From Myxocyprinus asiaticus (lineage: Eukaryota; Chordata; Actinopteri; Cypriniformes; Catostomidae), in the NCBI RefSeq assembly GCF_019703515.2, contig NC_059359.1, forward strand, positions 2,841,001-2,905,000: DNA of 64,000 nt. The letters are read 5' to 3'. Shown in pieces: positions 37,644-48,828 of the stretch (its first letter is position 1; every line of letters begins with the position of its first letter). Both the position numbers and the translations under genes were made by a program. The notes below the pieces were generated by a model. The model did not search any database. It saw nothing but the letters and a program-made list of their open reading frames with translations, and had not been told where the DNA came from.

Positions 37644-38103
37644 CATTTGTGAGCCTAAACAATTTTTTTAAATGACTTATTAACAACAATTACACACAAA
37701 CTCATAAGAAATGTCACCTTTAGATATGTTGTTATTTTAGCGTGAATTTACTCCAGAAGTTGTTTCTTTGATTTTCTCTCATTACCTCTACAAGGCACTG
37801 ACTCCTCTTGTTTGAGCGAGTCTTGTGACGGTGCAAGCGCTTGTCTGCTTGTGTCTTTCAGCATGTTAAGATGAGCGGAAGAAGAAACAGTTTCCATCCT
37901 GCACAAGTATTTGCTAATAAAGCCTAATCCTTTTTATTTCACTTTGAAGCTTATAATTATTGTTCATGTTCATGGTAACCAAATGATAACATCCCTAGTT
38001 TAAAAAAAAGTTAGAATCTATATTTTTGTGTGTGGATCGACATTTTTGATACAACATCAGTATTGGAAGTATTGATACTTTAGGATCGATCCTTCCATCC
38101 CTA
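37388..38103. mobile_element. Non-autonomous hAT element containing an (AT)n tract
   Basis: TAGGGATGGGTGATACC and GGATCGATCCTTCCATCCCTA are the inverted ends. The perfect 8-bp duplication GAACAAAC lies at 37380-37387 and 38104-38111. An (AT) tract of about 65 bp occupies about 37575-37640. Confidence 0.88.
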
Positions 38104-38159
38104 GAACAAACCACACTTACTGAGAGCAGACAGCACAAGTGGAGAACACGTTCTTATGT

Positions 38160-38675
38160 ACAAACACAGCTTGATGGAGCGCAAATCTGAAGGCAGGGAT
38201 CTCAAGATGTGTTTTTCTAAGTTTCAAACTTCATTTAACTTGACACAGCGACCTATAAATGGTATGTTTATGACGTGACTCAACCGAGGCGCTCCAAAAG
38301 TGTTCGTCTGACGCAGATGTACATTGACGTGTCCTTAAACAAGCACTTATAGACCAATGATTGGCTTATGTTCAATAATATAGAAACAAACAATATATTG
38401 AATTCTAAAGCCAATTTTTGTATTGTCCTTTTTAATGCTTCGCTTGTGTGCCAAAATAATATAATGCATTTTAATTCTGTATTTAAAAAAATATATATAC
38501 TGTATATTTTATTTATAATTAATTACTGTAAATCTAACTATTTGTAATTATTTAATCATTATATATTGAATTATTGTTATTTGAGGGGCTTTCTCATATA
38601 TGATTAATTGGATTAATTGATCGGCATACCATGTAATTAATTCGATTACAAATTTTAATCGTTTGACAGCCCTAA
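38160..38675 (-). mobile_element. hAT-like element end (TAGGGCTGTCAAACG family)
   Basis: Read on the minus strand it begins TAGGGCTGTCAAACGATTAA at 38675 and continues ATGGTATGCCGATCAATTAA, GAAAGCCCCTCAAATAACAA and AACATAAGCCAATCATTGG. The same order appears, split by other insertions, on the plus strand at 60957-64000. The far end is unclear. Confidence 0.6.
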
Positions 38676-38854
38676 TATATATATACTGTATATACTATGG
38701 TCGATTTGTTGTCAAAGATTGGGAGAACCTTTTAAAAATCTAGTTTAAAATCACTTGTCAAGTTCTCAGAAATGTAATGTTTGTGTCCAATTTGGTTTCA
38801 CACATTTCTGAAAAATCCTTTATAGCATTTTCTACAAAAAAAACATTTAAAACT

Positions 38855-40085
38855 TTAAAAATGTCATGTGGTGTAACCATCAAGTAAAAATTATTATATT
38901 ACATTCTTTGTACCTTGAATACATGAGTATAAACAACTTTCAACTTTCAATTTTCAAACACAATTGTTATATAAATATTATTAATTTTTGAGTCAAAAGT
39001 ATCAAGTTTTCTCAGGGTTACACCGCATGACTTAAACAAAATGTGCCTTTTCATAAAAATGTCAAAATAAATATCTTTTTTAAAACTTCACGCTCAGTCT
39101 TGAGGGTCTAAAGGTTTCCGCTCTGTTTTTGTTGGACAAAAGCGTTTTTAAATATGAATAATTTTAAAACACAATTGTTTCACTGCTTATTTTTTTAAGA
39201 AGTTATAATAAAAGATGCACTAGTCATGCCAACATTTATATATACATATATTTTATTATTATTATTATTACTATTATTTTTCAGGAATTTCAGCTTTTAA
39301 TGAAACCATTTTTTATTTATTTTTTCCCTCCGGTAATTTTTTTTACTTTAAGTCCCAAAAAACAAACACTTTAAACTCAGAAATTGAAAATAGAAGAGGT
39401 GCTTTCAAGTAAATGGTTTGTGTGAATTGCACTTATGTATTTGTAATTTAATAGATCTGGACAAAAATGAGCATCACTTCATTGACCCTTACGCCACATG
39501 ATCGTAATATGCACCTGTTACCCTCCGTTATTGTATTTTATGATGAACTCGGTGAAAAGAATCCCCGTTATAATCATGAAAAAGTTGTTTTTCTAGATCG
39601 CTCGCTCACTGTCACAGACACACATTTTTTTCTACTCCACTAGCTGAACTAGTAAAGGAAGTTTGGGCTGTTTCTATGAAGGATGCTTTAACAGGGGTGT
39701 AAAAAAGTTGTTCTACACACAAATGCGTTTTATAGGCGAAACGCTGAAAATTGTTTGAGTTAAAAACATGTACACTGTTGTAACTGAACACTCGTCATAG
39801 CAATACCTTACATTCTGTTCTCCTTTTTTTTTTTTTTTAAAAGGAAGACAAATAATTTCCTTGTACTGTTCTCTTGGTCACTTCTGAAAGTGTGTGAAAC
39901 TTTTGAAAACATGTATTACATTTAGTGGCGTTTAAATTAAATATTTTACTTGCACGATTAGTTCTAAGTAACTCATGACTAAATTAATCTAAAGGGGATG
40001 GTGAGAGGGGATGGGGGTTTTATAAAGGGGATGCTTTTTGGTATTTCACGCAACAACGGGGACACCATCCCCTCGCACCCCTATC
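38855..40085. repeat. Unclassified repeat, partly shared with 60310-60660
   Basis: ATGTCATGTGGTGTAACCAT, ACATTCTTTGTACCTTGAAT and the TCTCAGGGTTACACC region have inverted counterparts near 60470-60660. A GGGGATGGTG/CACCATCCCC inverted pair lies at 39995-40080. No coding frame. Confidence 0.45.
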
Positions 40086-40089
40086 ATAT

Positions 40090-40385
40090 ACTGCCGCTCA
40101 CTGGATGTTTTTTGTTTTTGGCACCATTCGGAGTAAATTCTAGAGACTGTTGTGTGTGAAAATCCCAGAAATACTCAAACCAGCCCGTCTGGCACCAACA
40201 ATCATCCATGTGATTATCTAATCAGCCAATCGTGTACCAGCAGTGCAGTGCATAAAATCATGCAGATACGGGTCAGGAGCTTCAGTTAATGTTCACATCA
40301 ACCATCAGAATGGGGATAAAATGTGATCTCAATGATTTGGACCATGGCATGATTGTTGGTGCCAGATGCCTGCTTGAGCGTACAG
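40090..40385 (+). mobile_element. Tc1-derived fragment, copy A
   Basis: CCAGCCCGTCTGGCACCAAC, CAGTGCAGTGCATAAAATCA and CATGGCATGATTGTTGGTGC match copy B at 45140-45682. The first part (40090-40170) is an inverted copy of the transposase-like segment found downstream in copy B. Confidence 0.65.
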
Positions 40386-41168
40386 TATGATCGATGGGGC
40401 TGTCAGAGTCTTTGGGCATTTAATTGGCCTTCTCAATAAACTCGATTGAATCCGCTCTTATTTTTGGTGTGGAAAGTGAAATTATCTGCACTCATGCTCT
40501 CTATGGGCTAATTAATGATGTGCAAACAGCACAAGCTCAACCCATCCTCTCTGCGTCCCGTCAGCACCTCGCCAAGGGAGCCTGATTCGTCAGTGGCGGT
40601 GTGAAGGTGTGATGGACAGCTGCCGTGGGTCAGACCTGTTATAAATTACCACAAAACTGGCAATTTATTAAGAAATATTCCAGGTGTTTCTTAAATCACT
40701 CTAAAATCAAAATGTTTCAAACACAACCATGTTTTCTTGGGAATATTGTTTAAATAAGTAATCTATTTTAAACAACTTTCAATCATTTTAGTCTTCTGGA
40801 ATGTCCCTTTACCTAACAAAAGCCAGTTCCTTAATGACATCATCCCCCAGGAACGAACATCAGTGTGGAGGGAAATAAACAGCACCGTGAATGTTAGTTT
40901 TGGTTCCTAGTATGGTCATTCTAACGTTCTCTTTTGGTTAGGTAGGAACGTTTTTTACAGAAATAGAACATACCCTATAGGTTTGGGGAACATTTTGCTA
41001 GCGTTATCCCTAGATAAAAATTATGAAAAATGTGGATTAATTCACTAATCGCGCGGCTTCCCATTGAGAGAACTTTATTTCGCCTACAGAATTTCACAGT
41101 GCAAAAGTAAATCTTTAAGAGAATGTTTTGTATAAGTTCTTATTAGGTTGTCACACAAAAACCTCCCT
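40386..41168. other. Intron, single-copy stretch then TAGGTTTGGGGAAC-type repeat
   Basis: 40390-40660 has no repeat landmarks (GGCCTTCTCAATAAACTCGA, GGGCTAATTAATGATGTGCA) and could be conserved non-coding DNA. 40840-41168 belongs to a repeat with units of about 110 bp that continues after the LTR at 41174. Confidence 0.35.
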
Positions 41169-41173
41169 GCAAC

Positions 41174-41501
41174 TGTCACATATTCCCTGTTTTTTGTCTT
41201 GACTTTTATGTTGAAATTCTGGTTTAGTTCCCTGTTCCTGTTTCCTGTTAGTTTTGTAGTCCTTTGTAGTTTCTTTTCATGATTGGTTTCCCCCGACTGT
41301 TTCCCCAGGTGTTCCTCGTTCCCTTGTTTTCCCTTGTGTATTTAAGCCCTTGTTTTCCCCTGGTTTCTTGATCAGTCTTCATCTGTATTATGCTGTGCTT
41401 TGTTCCCTGTGTTTTGTTTCATTCTGTTCAGAGTTACATGGTTTACTTTTGTTTTCTTAAAGGCTGCATTTAGATCCTCATTCCTCTCCTGTCTCGTCAC
41501 A
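41174..41501 (+). mobile_element. Solo LTR with 5-bp duplication
   Basis: Begins TGTCACATATTCCCTG and ends CCTGTCTCGTCACA, with inverted TGT...ACA tips, and is flanked by GCAAC at 41169-41173 and 41502-41506. A TATA-like TGTATTTAAGCC lies near 41335. The LTR is 328 bp. No internal retroelement genes are nearby, so it is the product of LTR-LTR recombination. The family (Gypsy, BEL or other) is not resolved. Confidence 0.85.
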
Positions 41502-41506
41502 GCAAC

Positions 41507-41779
41507 GTTCTGCAAAAATTAGTTTATGGTTATAAAAATAAAACCTAAAAACGACAATAAGAGAATGTTCTGTATATGTTTTTAAGGTGTCACTCAGAAA
41601 TCTCTCTGAACATTCTGGGAATGGTTCAAAATAAACCTAAAGAGAACATTCTTAGAATGTTAGGAATTGCCCCCCCAAAAAAATAACCAAAATGAGAACC
41701 ATATTCTCATTAGGAGAATAGGCTGTCAGTCCCAAACATTCTGCATAACATCTTTTGCATCATTTCACTGAATAAAGAA
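41507..41779. repeat. Repeat unit split by the solo LTR
   Basis: The ~110-bp unit (GAGAATGTTTTGTATAAGTT ... AAAACCTAAAAACGACAATAA) is followed by a related unit starting GAGAATGTTCTGTATATGTT. The LTR lies inside the first unit. Confidence 0.5.
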
Positions 41780-41853
41780 TGTCATGTAGGTTTGGAACAT
41801 CATGAAGGTGAGTAAATGATGACAGAATTTTTATTTTAGGGTGAACTATTCCT
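41780..41853 (-). mobile_element. Single arm of a TTAA MITE
   Basis: TCATGAAGGTGAGTAAATGA then TTAGGGTGAACTATTCCT, the right-hand end of the GGGATAGTTCACCC family, reaching TTAA at 41854-41857 that is shared with the next element. Confidence 0.65.
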
Positions 41854-41857
41854 TTAA

Positions 41858-42370
41858 AGGAATATTCCAGGTTCGATATAAGTCAAGCTCAGTCGACAAC
41901 ATTTGTGGCATAATGTTGATTACAACAAAAATTAATTTTGACTTGCTGCTCCTCTTTAAAAAAAAAAAGCAGACATGGAGGTTAAACTGAGGCACTTACA
42001 ATGGAAGTGAATGGGGCCAATTTTAAAACATTAAATTACTCATTGTTTTAAAGGTATAGCCACAAGACATAAACAATATGTGTGTTAAGATGATTGTAGT
42101 GTAATTAAATAACTTACTAGCATTTTCTGTGTAAAGTTATATCTAATTTTACAACTTCATTGCCATGACGATGTAATATAAATAAACCCTGAAACCTTAA
42201 CATGATGATTTATACAACTTTACAGCTCAAATAATACACGAGTTTTAACAGAAGAATTCATGTAAGTGCTTTTATAAAATAATAAACCCTCCAAAAATTG
42301 GCCCCATTCGTTTCTATTGCCACAAATGCCTTTGATTGAGCTTAACTTGTATTGAACACGGAATATTCCT
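41858..42370. mobile_element. Second TTAA-type MITE (AGGAATATTCCAGGTTC family)
   Basis: The ends AGGAATATTCCAGGTTCGAT and GTATTGAACACGGAATATTCCT are flanked by TTAA at 41854-41857 and 42371-42374. Inner arms share AGTGAATGGGGCCAATTTT and AAAATTGGCCCCATTCGTTT. 513 bp, non-coding. Confidence 0.82.
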
Positions 42371-42748
42371 TTAATAAAGTATAAAGGGTGAATTTTCATT
42401 TAATTCACCCCAAAGCCTTATATTACTATAATCCAAAGGGAATAATTGAACCCACAATTCTGTCATTATTAACCCCTGTAGGTGTAATGTTTTCCATATA
42501 ACAACAGTTCATAATGACGGCATCTTTAAAACTTGAAACAAATTTAACTTTGAAACTGTCTGAAACTACTTTGAAGCTTTCAAAACTACAAGCTACAAGA
42601 CTGATCTCACTGTAAAAATGTAATGCTATGGGGGAAAGTTCAATCTCTAAATCACGCTCATCACCGATTATGCGAATGCGATTATTTTCTGGTTTCAACG
42701 CGGGATCTGAAACCCATTGAAGCACTGAAGTACAGTGAAGCTACTTAA

Positions 42749-43584
42749 CCCTCCTATTGTGTTCGGGTCATTTTTGACCCGGGAGAGGTAGATAATAATT
42801 TTTAAATTCCACAGTTTTTAGTACGGGAACCAAACTTTGGGACTATCAAAATACATATGTTTTTCATTTTTTAATTTTTTTTATAAAATTATATAACAAT
42901 AATAAAAAAAAAGTTAAATATTTTGCATTAGCGGGTCAATTTTGACCCGGGCATCAAATGTGGCTTTACACATGATATTATGTTAAAAGAAATTATTCAT
43001 ATTTTTTACTCTGCAGTCATCTGATGCAGAACCAGCTTACAGCAAACTCACACATCAACGTTCAACACTTCATGAGAGTAAATAGTGTATATTTAGCATA
43101 AAAACATACTTGAGTTGTACAGTTGTTTTGATGATGTTTAATTGAAAAAGAATACGTTGGATTGAGTAACAGGAAATTCATTCAAATTACTAGTAATTCT
43201 CGCATTAGATGTTAATATAAATTGTATATTATGTTATATTTAGATAAAATTTCACAGAACTGTTGATAAAAAAGATGTCTTCACATGTATCACACTGGTT
43301 TAGCTGTAGTTAATGTATATTTTGAAATGTCAAAGAATTTCTACATTTTATTATTTGTAAAATAGTTTGCATATTAATTAATAACTTTTATATTTGTCAC
43401 TTAACATGCCAAAAATATCACACTTTTTAAATGTATGAACAGTCAAGAACTTATTAATGAATTAAAAAATAGTTTTAGATGAAAAGCATTGGGTTATGAA
43501 TGATTTATAAGCTTGAATTCCACCGGGTCAAAATTGACCCGCGAATGCAAAAGGTGAATGCAGATTCTGAATTCAATAGGAGGG
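42749..43584. mobile_element. TTAA element with three GGGTCA inverted repeats
   Basis: Ends CCCTCCTATTGTGTTCGGG and TTCTGAATTCAATAGGAGGG are flanked by TTAA at 42745-42748 and 43585-43588. Palindromes GGGTCATTTTTGACCC (42765-42780), GGGTCAATTTTGACCC (42933-42948) and GGGTCAAAATTGACCC (43525-43540) all keep a 4-bp spacer. 836 bp; no transposase. A piggyBac-type source is likely from the TTAA target. Confidence 0.82.
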
Positions 43585-43588
43585 TTAA

Positions 43589-45139
43589 GAGGGAAAAATC
43601 TTTTTAAATATAGAATCAGAAGTTATTTTTTCAGAAATAAATCATATAATCTTTAGTCCATATACATATAGTTACTAAGACTAAATATATTAATATTTAC
43701 AATATCATTTTAAATACCTGTCCATGGAAAAATTAACAGCACACGGGTTTGGAACATGAGGGTGAGTAAATAATAATTATTTTTTTATTAAATTATTATT
43801 TTGTTACTATAACAAAATGTTGACGTGGCGTCCAGATTCAGTTTTCCCAATTATTTTGTCGAGGAGATCATCTCCAGGTGTTCTTATCCCACTTCAACAC
43901 TTCACAGCTGATCTCAAAATGTCAGCGTCTCTGCACGTCCATATACTGTATCCCACTCTTCTGAATTGATTTAGTCATATGGATTAGAGTCTGAATCATA
44001 AGCACAGACTCCTCAGCAGATGCTGGTTTGTGTGGTCAAGTAAAAAAAGTATTTCTGTGAGAGTGCATGAAGGTGCAAATAAATCCCGTCAAGCTTGGCA
44101 AGGAAAGAAAAGAGGTCGCAGGAGAACAACAGACTGCAGGGCGACTGACTGCACATCCCACTCCAAGATTATCATGTGATCTGACCCAGAGCTGAGCCAA
44201 GCTGCAAAATGTCACTTTTAAAACAAATGAGTGAGAGAACACCACAGCCAGCATATCTCGCAGCGAGAATGACGATAACATACGGCTAAGCTAGAACTCA
44301 ACTCGCTACTCTTTTTTTTTGCTTTGATTATTTTTAAACACAAATCTGTGTCGACAGAATGAGTTTGACCTGTTTTTGGCCTTTCGCTGTATGAAGTATT
44401 CAGGCTTGCCATCGCCGGTTAGTTAAGCTGGTGACAGCTGTTCGCCTACGGATTTTATTCCACGTTACAATAGCACATGGGTACACGTGTTAACGATTTG
44501 TCGCCCCAGACGTTTTCGCCCCTTTGCCCATCTGTGCCTTTCCACAGAAGTTTCACAGAGGTCTGAAGGGTGTGTGATTAGGGCTGGGTGGTATGAAGGA
44601 ATATGCAGTGCCAGTGTAGAAATGTATCAACTGTGATTTTGCTACACTGTTAATACAGCTGTAATTTGTGTGGCTATTAGTGTGCAGGACTGCTTTACAT
44701 TGTTTACATGTGAGAGCGACGAACAAACAAAGCGGGTATGGCAAGCCCTTTTAACATTTAATCACGTGCAGGATATGAATTATAGATATCTGATTCAATT
44801 TTTACTAGTGAATATGCACTTTTTTGATATCAGTAATTAAGTCTGCAAAGGGGCGCAGAAATGTTACAACTTTATGTGATGAAAATTATTTAATTCAAAC
44901 TTTTATATTTAGAATTTTATTTAGAATTTTTATATGAACAGTCATGTAGCTACAGAGCAATGAACCAGTTTAGTTATAAAAACAAATTATTAATTTTATT
45001 TTATTTGCATCGTTATTTTCCACCCAGACAGAAAAAGAAAGAAAATCTCTTTGCCCAATTTTTTTGGATTTAGTCAATAATTGATCCAGGTGTTGTTGTT
45101 TTTTTGTTGTTGTTTTTTTTGGGGGATTTTCTCCCCTTT
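43589..45139. other. Intronic sequence, mostly unclassified
   Basis: A TTAA-MITE arm fragment lies at 43745-43790 (GGTTTGGAACATGAGGGTGA). 43850-44560 is mixed composition with no element ends; the open frames on its minus strand show no domain. Confidence 0.4.
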
Positions 45140-45682
45140 TCTCCCTCAATACTCAAACCAGCCCATCTGGCACCAACAATCATCCATGTGACTATCTAAT
45201 AAGCCAATCGTGTAGCAGCAGTGCAGTGCATAAAATCATGCATATATGGGTCAGGACCTTCAGTTAATGTTTACATCATCAGAATGGGGAAAAAATGTGA
45301 TCTCAGTGATGGAGCATGGCATGATTGTTGGTGCCAGACGGGCCGTTTCAAGTATTTCTGTAACTGCTGATCTTCTGGGATTTTCACATACAACAGTCTC
45401 TAGAATTTACTCAGAATAGTGCCAAAAACCAAAAACATCCAGTGAGCGGCAGTTCTGTGGATGGAAACGCCTTGTTGATGAGAGAGGTCAACAGAGAATG
45501 GCCAGACTGGTTTGAACTGACAAAGTCTTCAGTAACTCAGAAAACCACTGTACAATTGTGGTGAGAAGAATATCATCTCTGAATGCTATTCTAAGATGCG
45601 GGTTGGTGCTGTTTTGGCGGCACAAAGGGGACCTACACAATATTAGTCAGGTGGTTTTAATGTTGTGGCTGATCGGTGTATA
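45140..45682 (+). mobile_element. Tc1-derived fragment, copy B, with a decayed transposase N-terminus
   Basis: It shares its first half with copy A at 40090. From about 45300 the plus strand reads, across one stop, HGMIVGARRAVSSISVTADL, then LGFSHTTVSRIYSE and SSERQFCGWKRLVDERGQQR, a helix-turn-helix of a Tc1-like transposase. The end GTTTTAATGTTGTGGCTGAT is a common fish repeat terminus. No catalytic residues remain. Confidence 0.75.
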
Positions 45683-45689
45683 TAAAGTA

Positions 45690-47460
45690 TATATGGATGG
45701 ATGGATGGATGGACAGAAAATTGGATGGATGTATGATGGATGGATACTGAAGACTCTCAGAAGGATGGATGGATGGATGGAGTGAAAGAATGATGATGGA
45801 TAGATAGATGTATAGAACGATGGATGGATGGAACGAAAAAGTGATAGATGCTAGATAGATAAATGGATAGAACGATGGATGGATGGATAGATGATAGAAC
45901 AATGGATGGATGGAACGAAAGAATGATGGATGGATGGAATGAAAGAACGACAGATGGTGAATAAATTAATAGAACAATGGATGGATGGGTGGATGGATGA
46001 GCATAATTATGGATAGATGGAACGAAAGAATTATGGATGGATGGATCAAAAGAATGATAGATGATAGAACGATGGACAGACGGATGGATGGATGGAATGA
46101 AATAATGATAGATAAACAGATGGATGGATGGAAGGAACAAAAGAATGATGGATGGATAAATAGATATAACAATGGATGGATGGAATGTTGGATGGATGGA
46201 TGGAATTAAATAATGAGATAAATAGATGGATGGATGGAACGATAAGGATGGATATATAGAATGATAGATAGAACAATGGATGGATGGATGGATGGATGGA
46301 ACTATAGAATGATAACGATAGATAGATAGATTGAATGATAACAATGGATGGATGATAGATGCATAGAAAGAATGATAATGATGGATAGAACGACAGATGG
46401 ATAGATGGATATACCGATGGATGAAACTACAGAACAATAACGATGGATGGATGGATGGATGGAACGAAAGAACTATAGATGATAGATAGATGTATAGGAT
46501 GATTGATGGATGAATATAACAGATGGATATAACAATGGATGGATGGATGGAATGAAAGAATGATAGATGATAGAATGATGGATGGATGGATGGATATAAC
46601 AATAGATGGATATAACAATGGATGGATGGATGGATAGATGGAATGAAAGAATGATATATGGGTGGATAGATGGATGGAAGGATGAAAATAATTATGGATG
46701 ATGGAATGAAAGAATGATGGATGGATGGATCAAAAGAATGATAGATGTATAGATAGATGGATAGAATGATGGACAGATAGATGGGTGGATAAATAGATAT
46801 AACGATGGATAGATGGATGGAATGAAAGAATGATATATAAATAGATGGATGTGTAACCACTCCTGCTCAACCCACTCCAAACAGGATTCAAACTGGTGTC
46901 TCCGGTTTGCGAGGCAGGCGCACTAACAAGGAGGCTAATGGCTACAGCCCCTAGCGTCAGTTGCTAGTGCGCCTCTTGAGGCCATGGGAGTGAGGTTTAC
47001 ACACTGCACAGCTACCTACCATTACAGATGGATGGATGGAGGAACAAAACAATGATGGATGGATGGATGGATGGATTGATGGACTGAAAGAACTATAGAT
47101 GGATAGATGGATGTATAGAATGATGGATGGATGGATGGAATTAAAGGATGATAGATAAATAGATGGATGGATGGATGAATGGAACGATAAGGATGGATAG
47201 ATATAACAATGGATGGATGGAACTACAGAACGATAAGGATGGATGGATGATGGATGGATGGACAGAACATTGGATAGATGGATAGATAGATAGAATGATA
47301 ACAAAGGATAGAATAAACGATGGATAGAAGGACAGAACGATAGATGATAGAACGATGGACGATGGATGGATGAACAGAAAGAATGATACTAATGAATAGA
47401 TTAAATGACAGAACTGATAGAACGACAGAATGGTAGATAGAAAGATAGATAGATAGATAT
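45690..47460. repeat. GGAT-type microsatellite/minisatellite array, 1.7 kb
   Basis: Long runs of (GGAT)n are mixed with GAACGAAAGAATGAT-type variants and GATAGATA. The minus strand happens to stay open for 367 codons ([12 protein letters not shown] text), purely because the tetranucleotide repeat lacks stops in that frame. Interrupted by a SINE at 46852-47028. Confidence 0.92.
46852..47028 (-). mobile_element. tRNA-derived SINE inside the GGAT array
   Basis: On the minus strand: GTTAGTGCGCCTGCCTCGCA (A-box region), then CAGTTTGAATCCTG (B box) and TTGAGCAGGAGTGGTTACAC. It differs from the other two SINE families here. Array sequence continues on both sides. Confidence 0.7.
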
Positions 47461-47795
47461 CAATGCCATGTCAATAAAACTCCTTAAAACTCAAACAGAA
47501 AGACATAGACGGACGCAATCGTACCGCAGTTCAAACCCAAATGTACAATGTGAAAAGAGATCAGCAGGTGGCACGATGAAGGAGGTGGGATTGATCTTCA
47601 GTTTGGGCCAAGCAATCAAACCAAGTGTGAAAACAGCGAGACATCAGCAGGAGCTCCACGACTCACCAGCTACACTGGCACTGTGGTTCTGAAGTGTTGC
47701 ACAATCGCAGCATCGCAGCAGATGAACTAAACACTCAAAATAAGAGCTTCATCAGTATGACTCTTCAAAACTCTCTCATTTGGCCTGATTAATGC
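47461..47795. other. Intronic sequence, nothing recognised
   Basis: Mixed composition, without an element end or exon; it separates the GGAT array from the hAT element. Confidence 0.4.
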
Positions 47796-47803
47796 CATTA
47801 AGC

Positions 47804-48820
47804 CAATGGTTCTCAAAGTGTGGGGCGTGCCCCGTGCATTGTAAGGGGGGCGCGGACGACTGACCTGTTCTCAAATCACTTTCACACATTACACAAATAT
47901 CACACAAAAATAGTGCCAATACACACAAGAACCAATGTGCGCAATTTCTACACCTCTGCTTTATCTCCTGCTTTGTTTAAACTTTTGGCAGGCACTGCAG
48001 CGTGAACTGCACAAAGCATGTTATAGTGTCAGGTGTGCTCTTAGCTGCGCTTATGTAAACAAAGGTGTCTCGCATGCCAGTTTCAAATGGGGGAAACGAT
48101 GAATTAACACTCACACAACACTATCGAATGGCTTCAGAAGAATTGATATATCAGGCACAGGAGTTACGGATGACTTGTATGGTGCTTTTGGAACTTGAAC
48201 AGTCTATCAAAATCCTCTCAGGCTTGTCGCTGACATGTAGTACCTGTTACTTTTCTAAGCGCTGGCCAGGATGGGCCAATCACAGTCGTTTATTCTTACT
48301 GGAAGTTTACTGTCAGATTAACATTCACAGGTATGAATCCTTGCAATTATTATTATTATTATCTTTAAAAAAACAAAAACAAAAAAAAAAAACAAAGAAA
48401 AAACTATCCAGTGTAAATGTCTCCACTGCTATTTAAATGCAGATGAATGGAGGATTCGGTTTGCAGTGTGTTCGTGCCCAGGGGTTGCTCCTGCAGCAGT
48501 ATCACTTTTTCTGTATTTATTTTTCCTTCCGTTTTTGTATGATTTGAAAGTGTATAGGCATAATTAAAATGTTATGTATTTATGTAATACAGAAATTAAA
48601 CACAAAATAACAGAACAATGGTGGCATTGTGACAAATGTTCGTTCAGATTCTTTTTCAGTGAAGTGTAACTTTTTCATAGTATTTTTAAATAAAACTTTT
48701 TTTACGTGATATGAAGATGAAAGAAAATGCTGTTAATCTTGTACATTTTGATCACTTTTGAAGGGGGGAGTTTTTGTTGTTTCAAATGGGGATGTGACCA
48801 AATACATTTCAGAACCACTG
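47804..48820. mobile_element. hAT element, probably non-autonomous
   Basis: CAATGGTTCTCAAAGTGTGG and CATTTCAGAACCACTG are the inverted ends, with the perfect 8-bp duplication CATTAAGC at 47796-47803 and 48821-48828. A 123-codon frame at 48065-48436 ends in a lysine-rich run and has no hAT catalytic or BED-finger motif that I can see. Confidence 0.85.
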
Positions 48821-48828
48821 CATTAAGC

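Noticed and set aside
45757..46860. 367-codon minus-strand open frame
   Set aside because: It is the translation of a GGAT tetranucleotide array (endless [12 protein letters not shown] text); no domain, no splice context.
48065..48436. 123-codon frame inside the hAT element, considered as a transposase
   Set aside because: No BED finger, no RNase H-like catalytic motif, and it ends in a poly-lysine run from an A-rich stretch.
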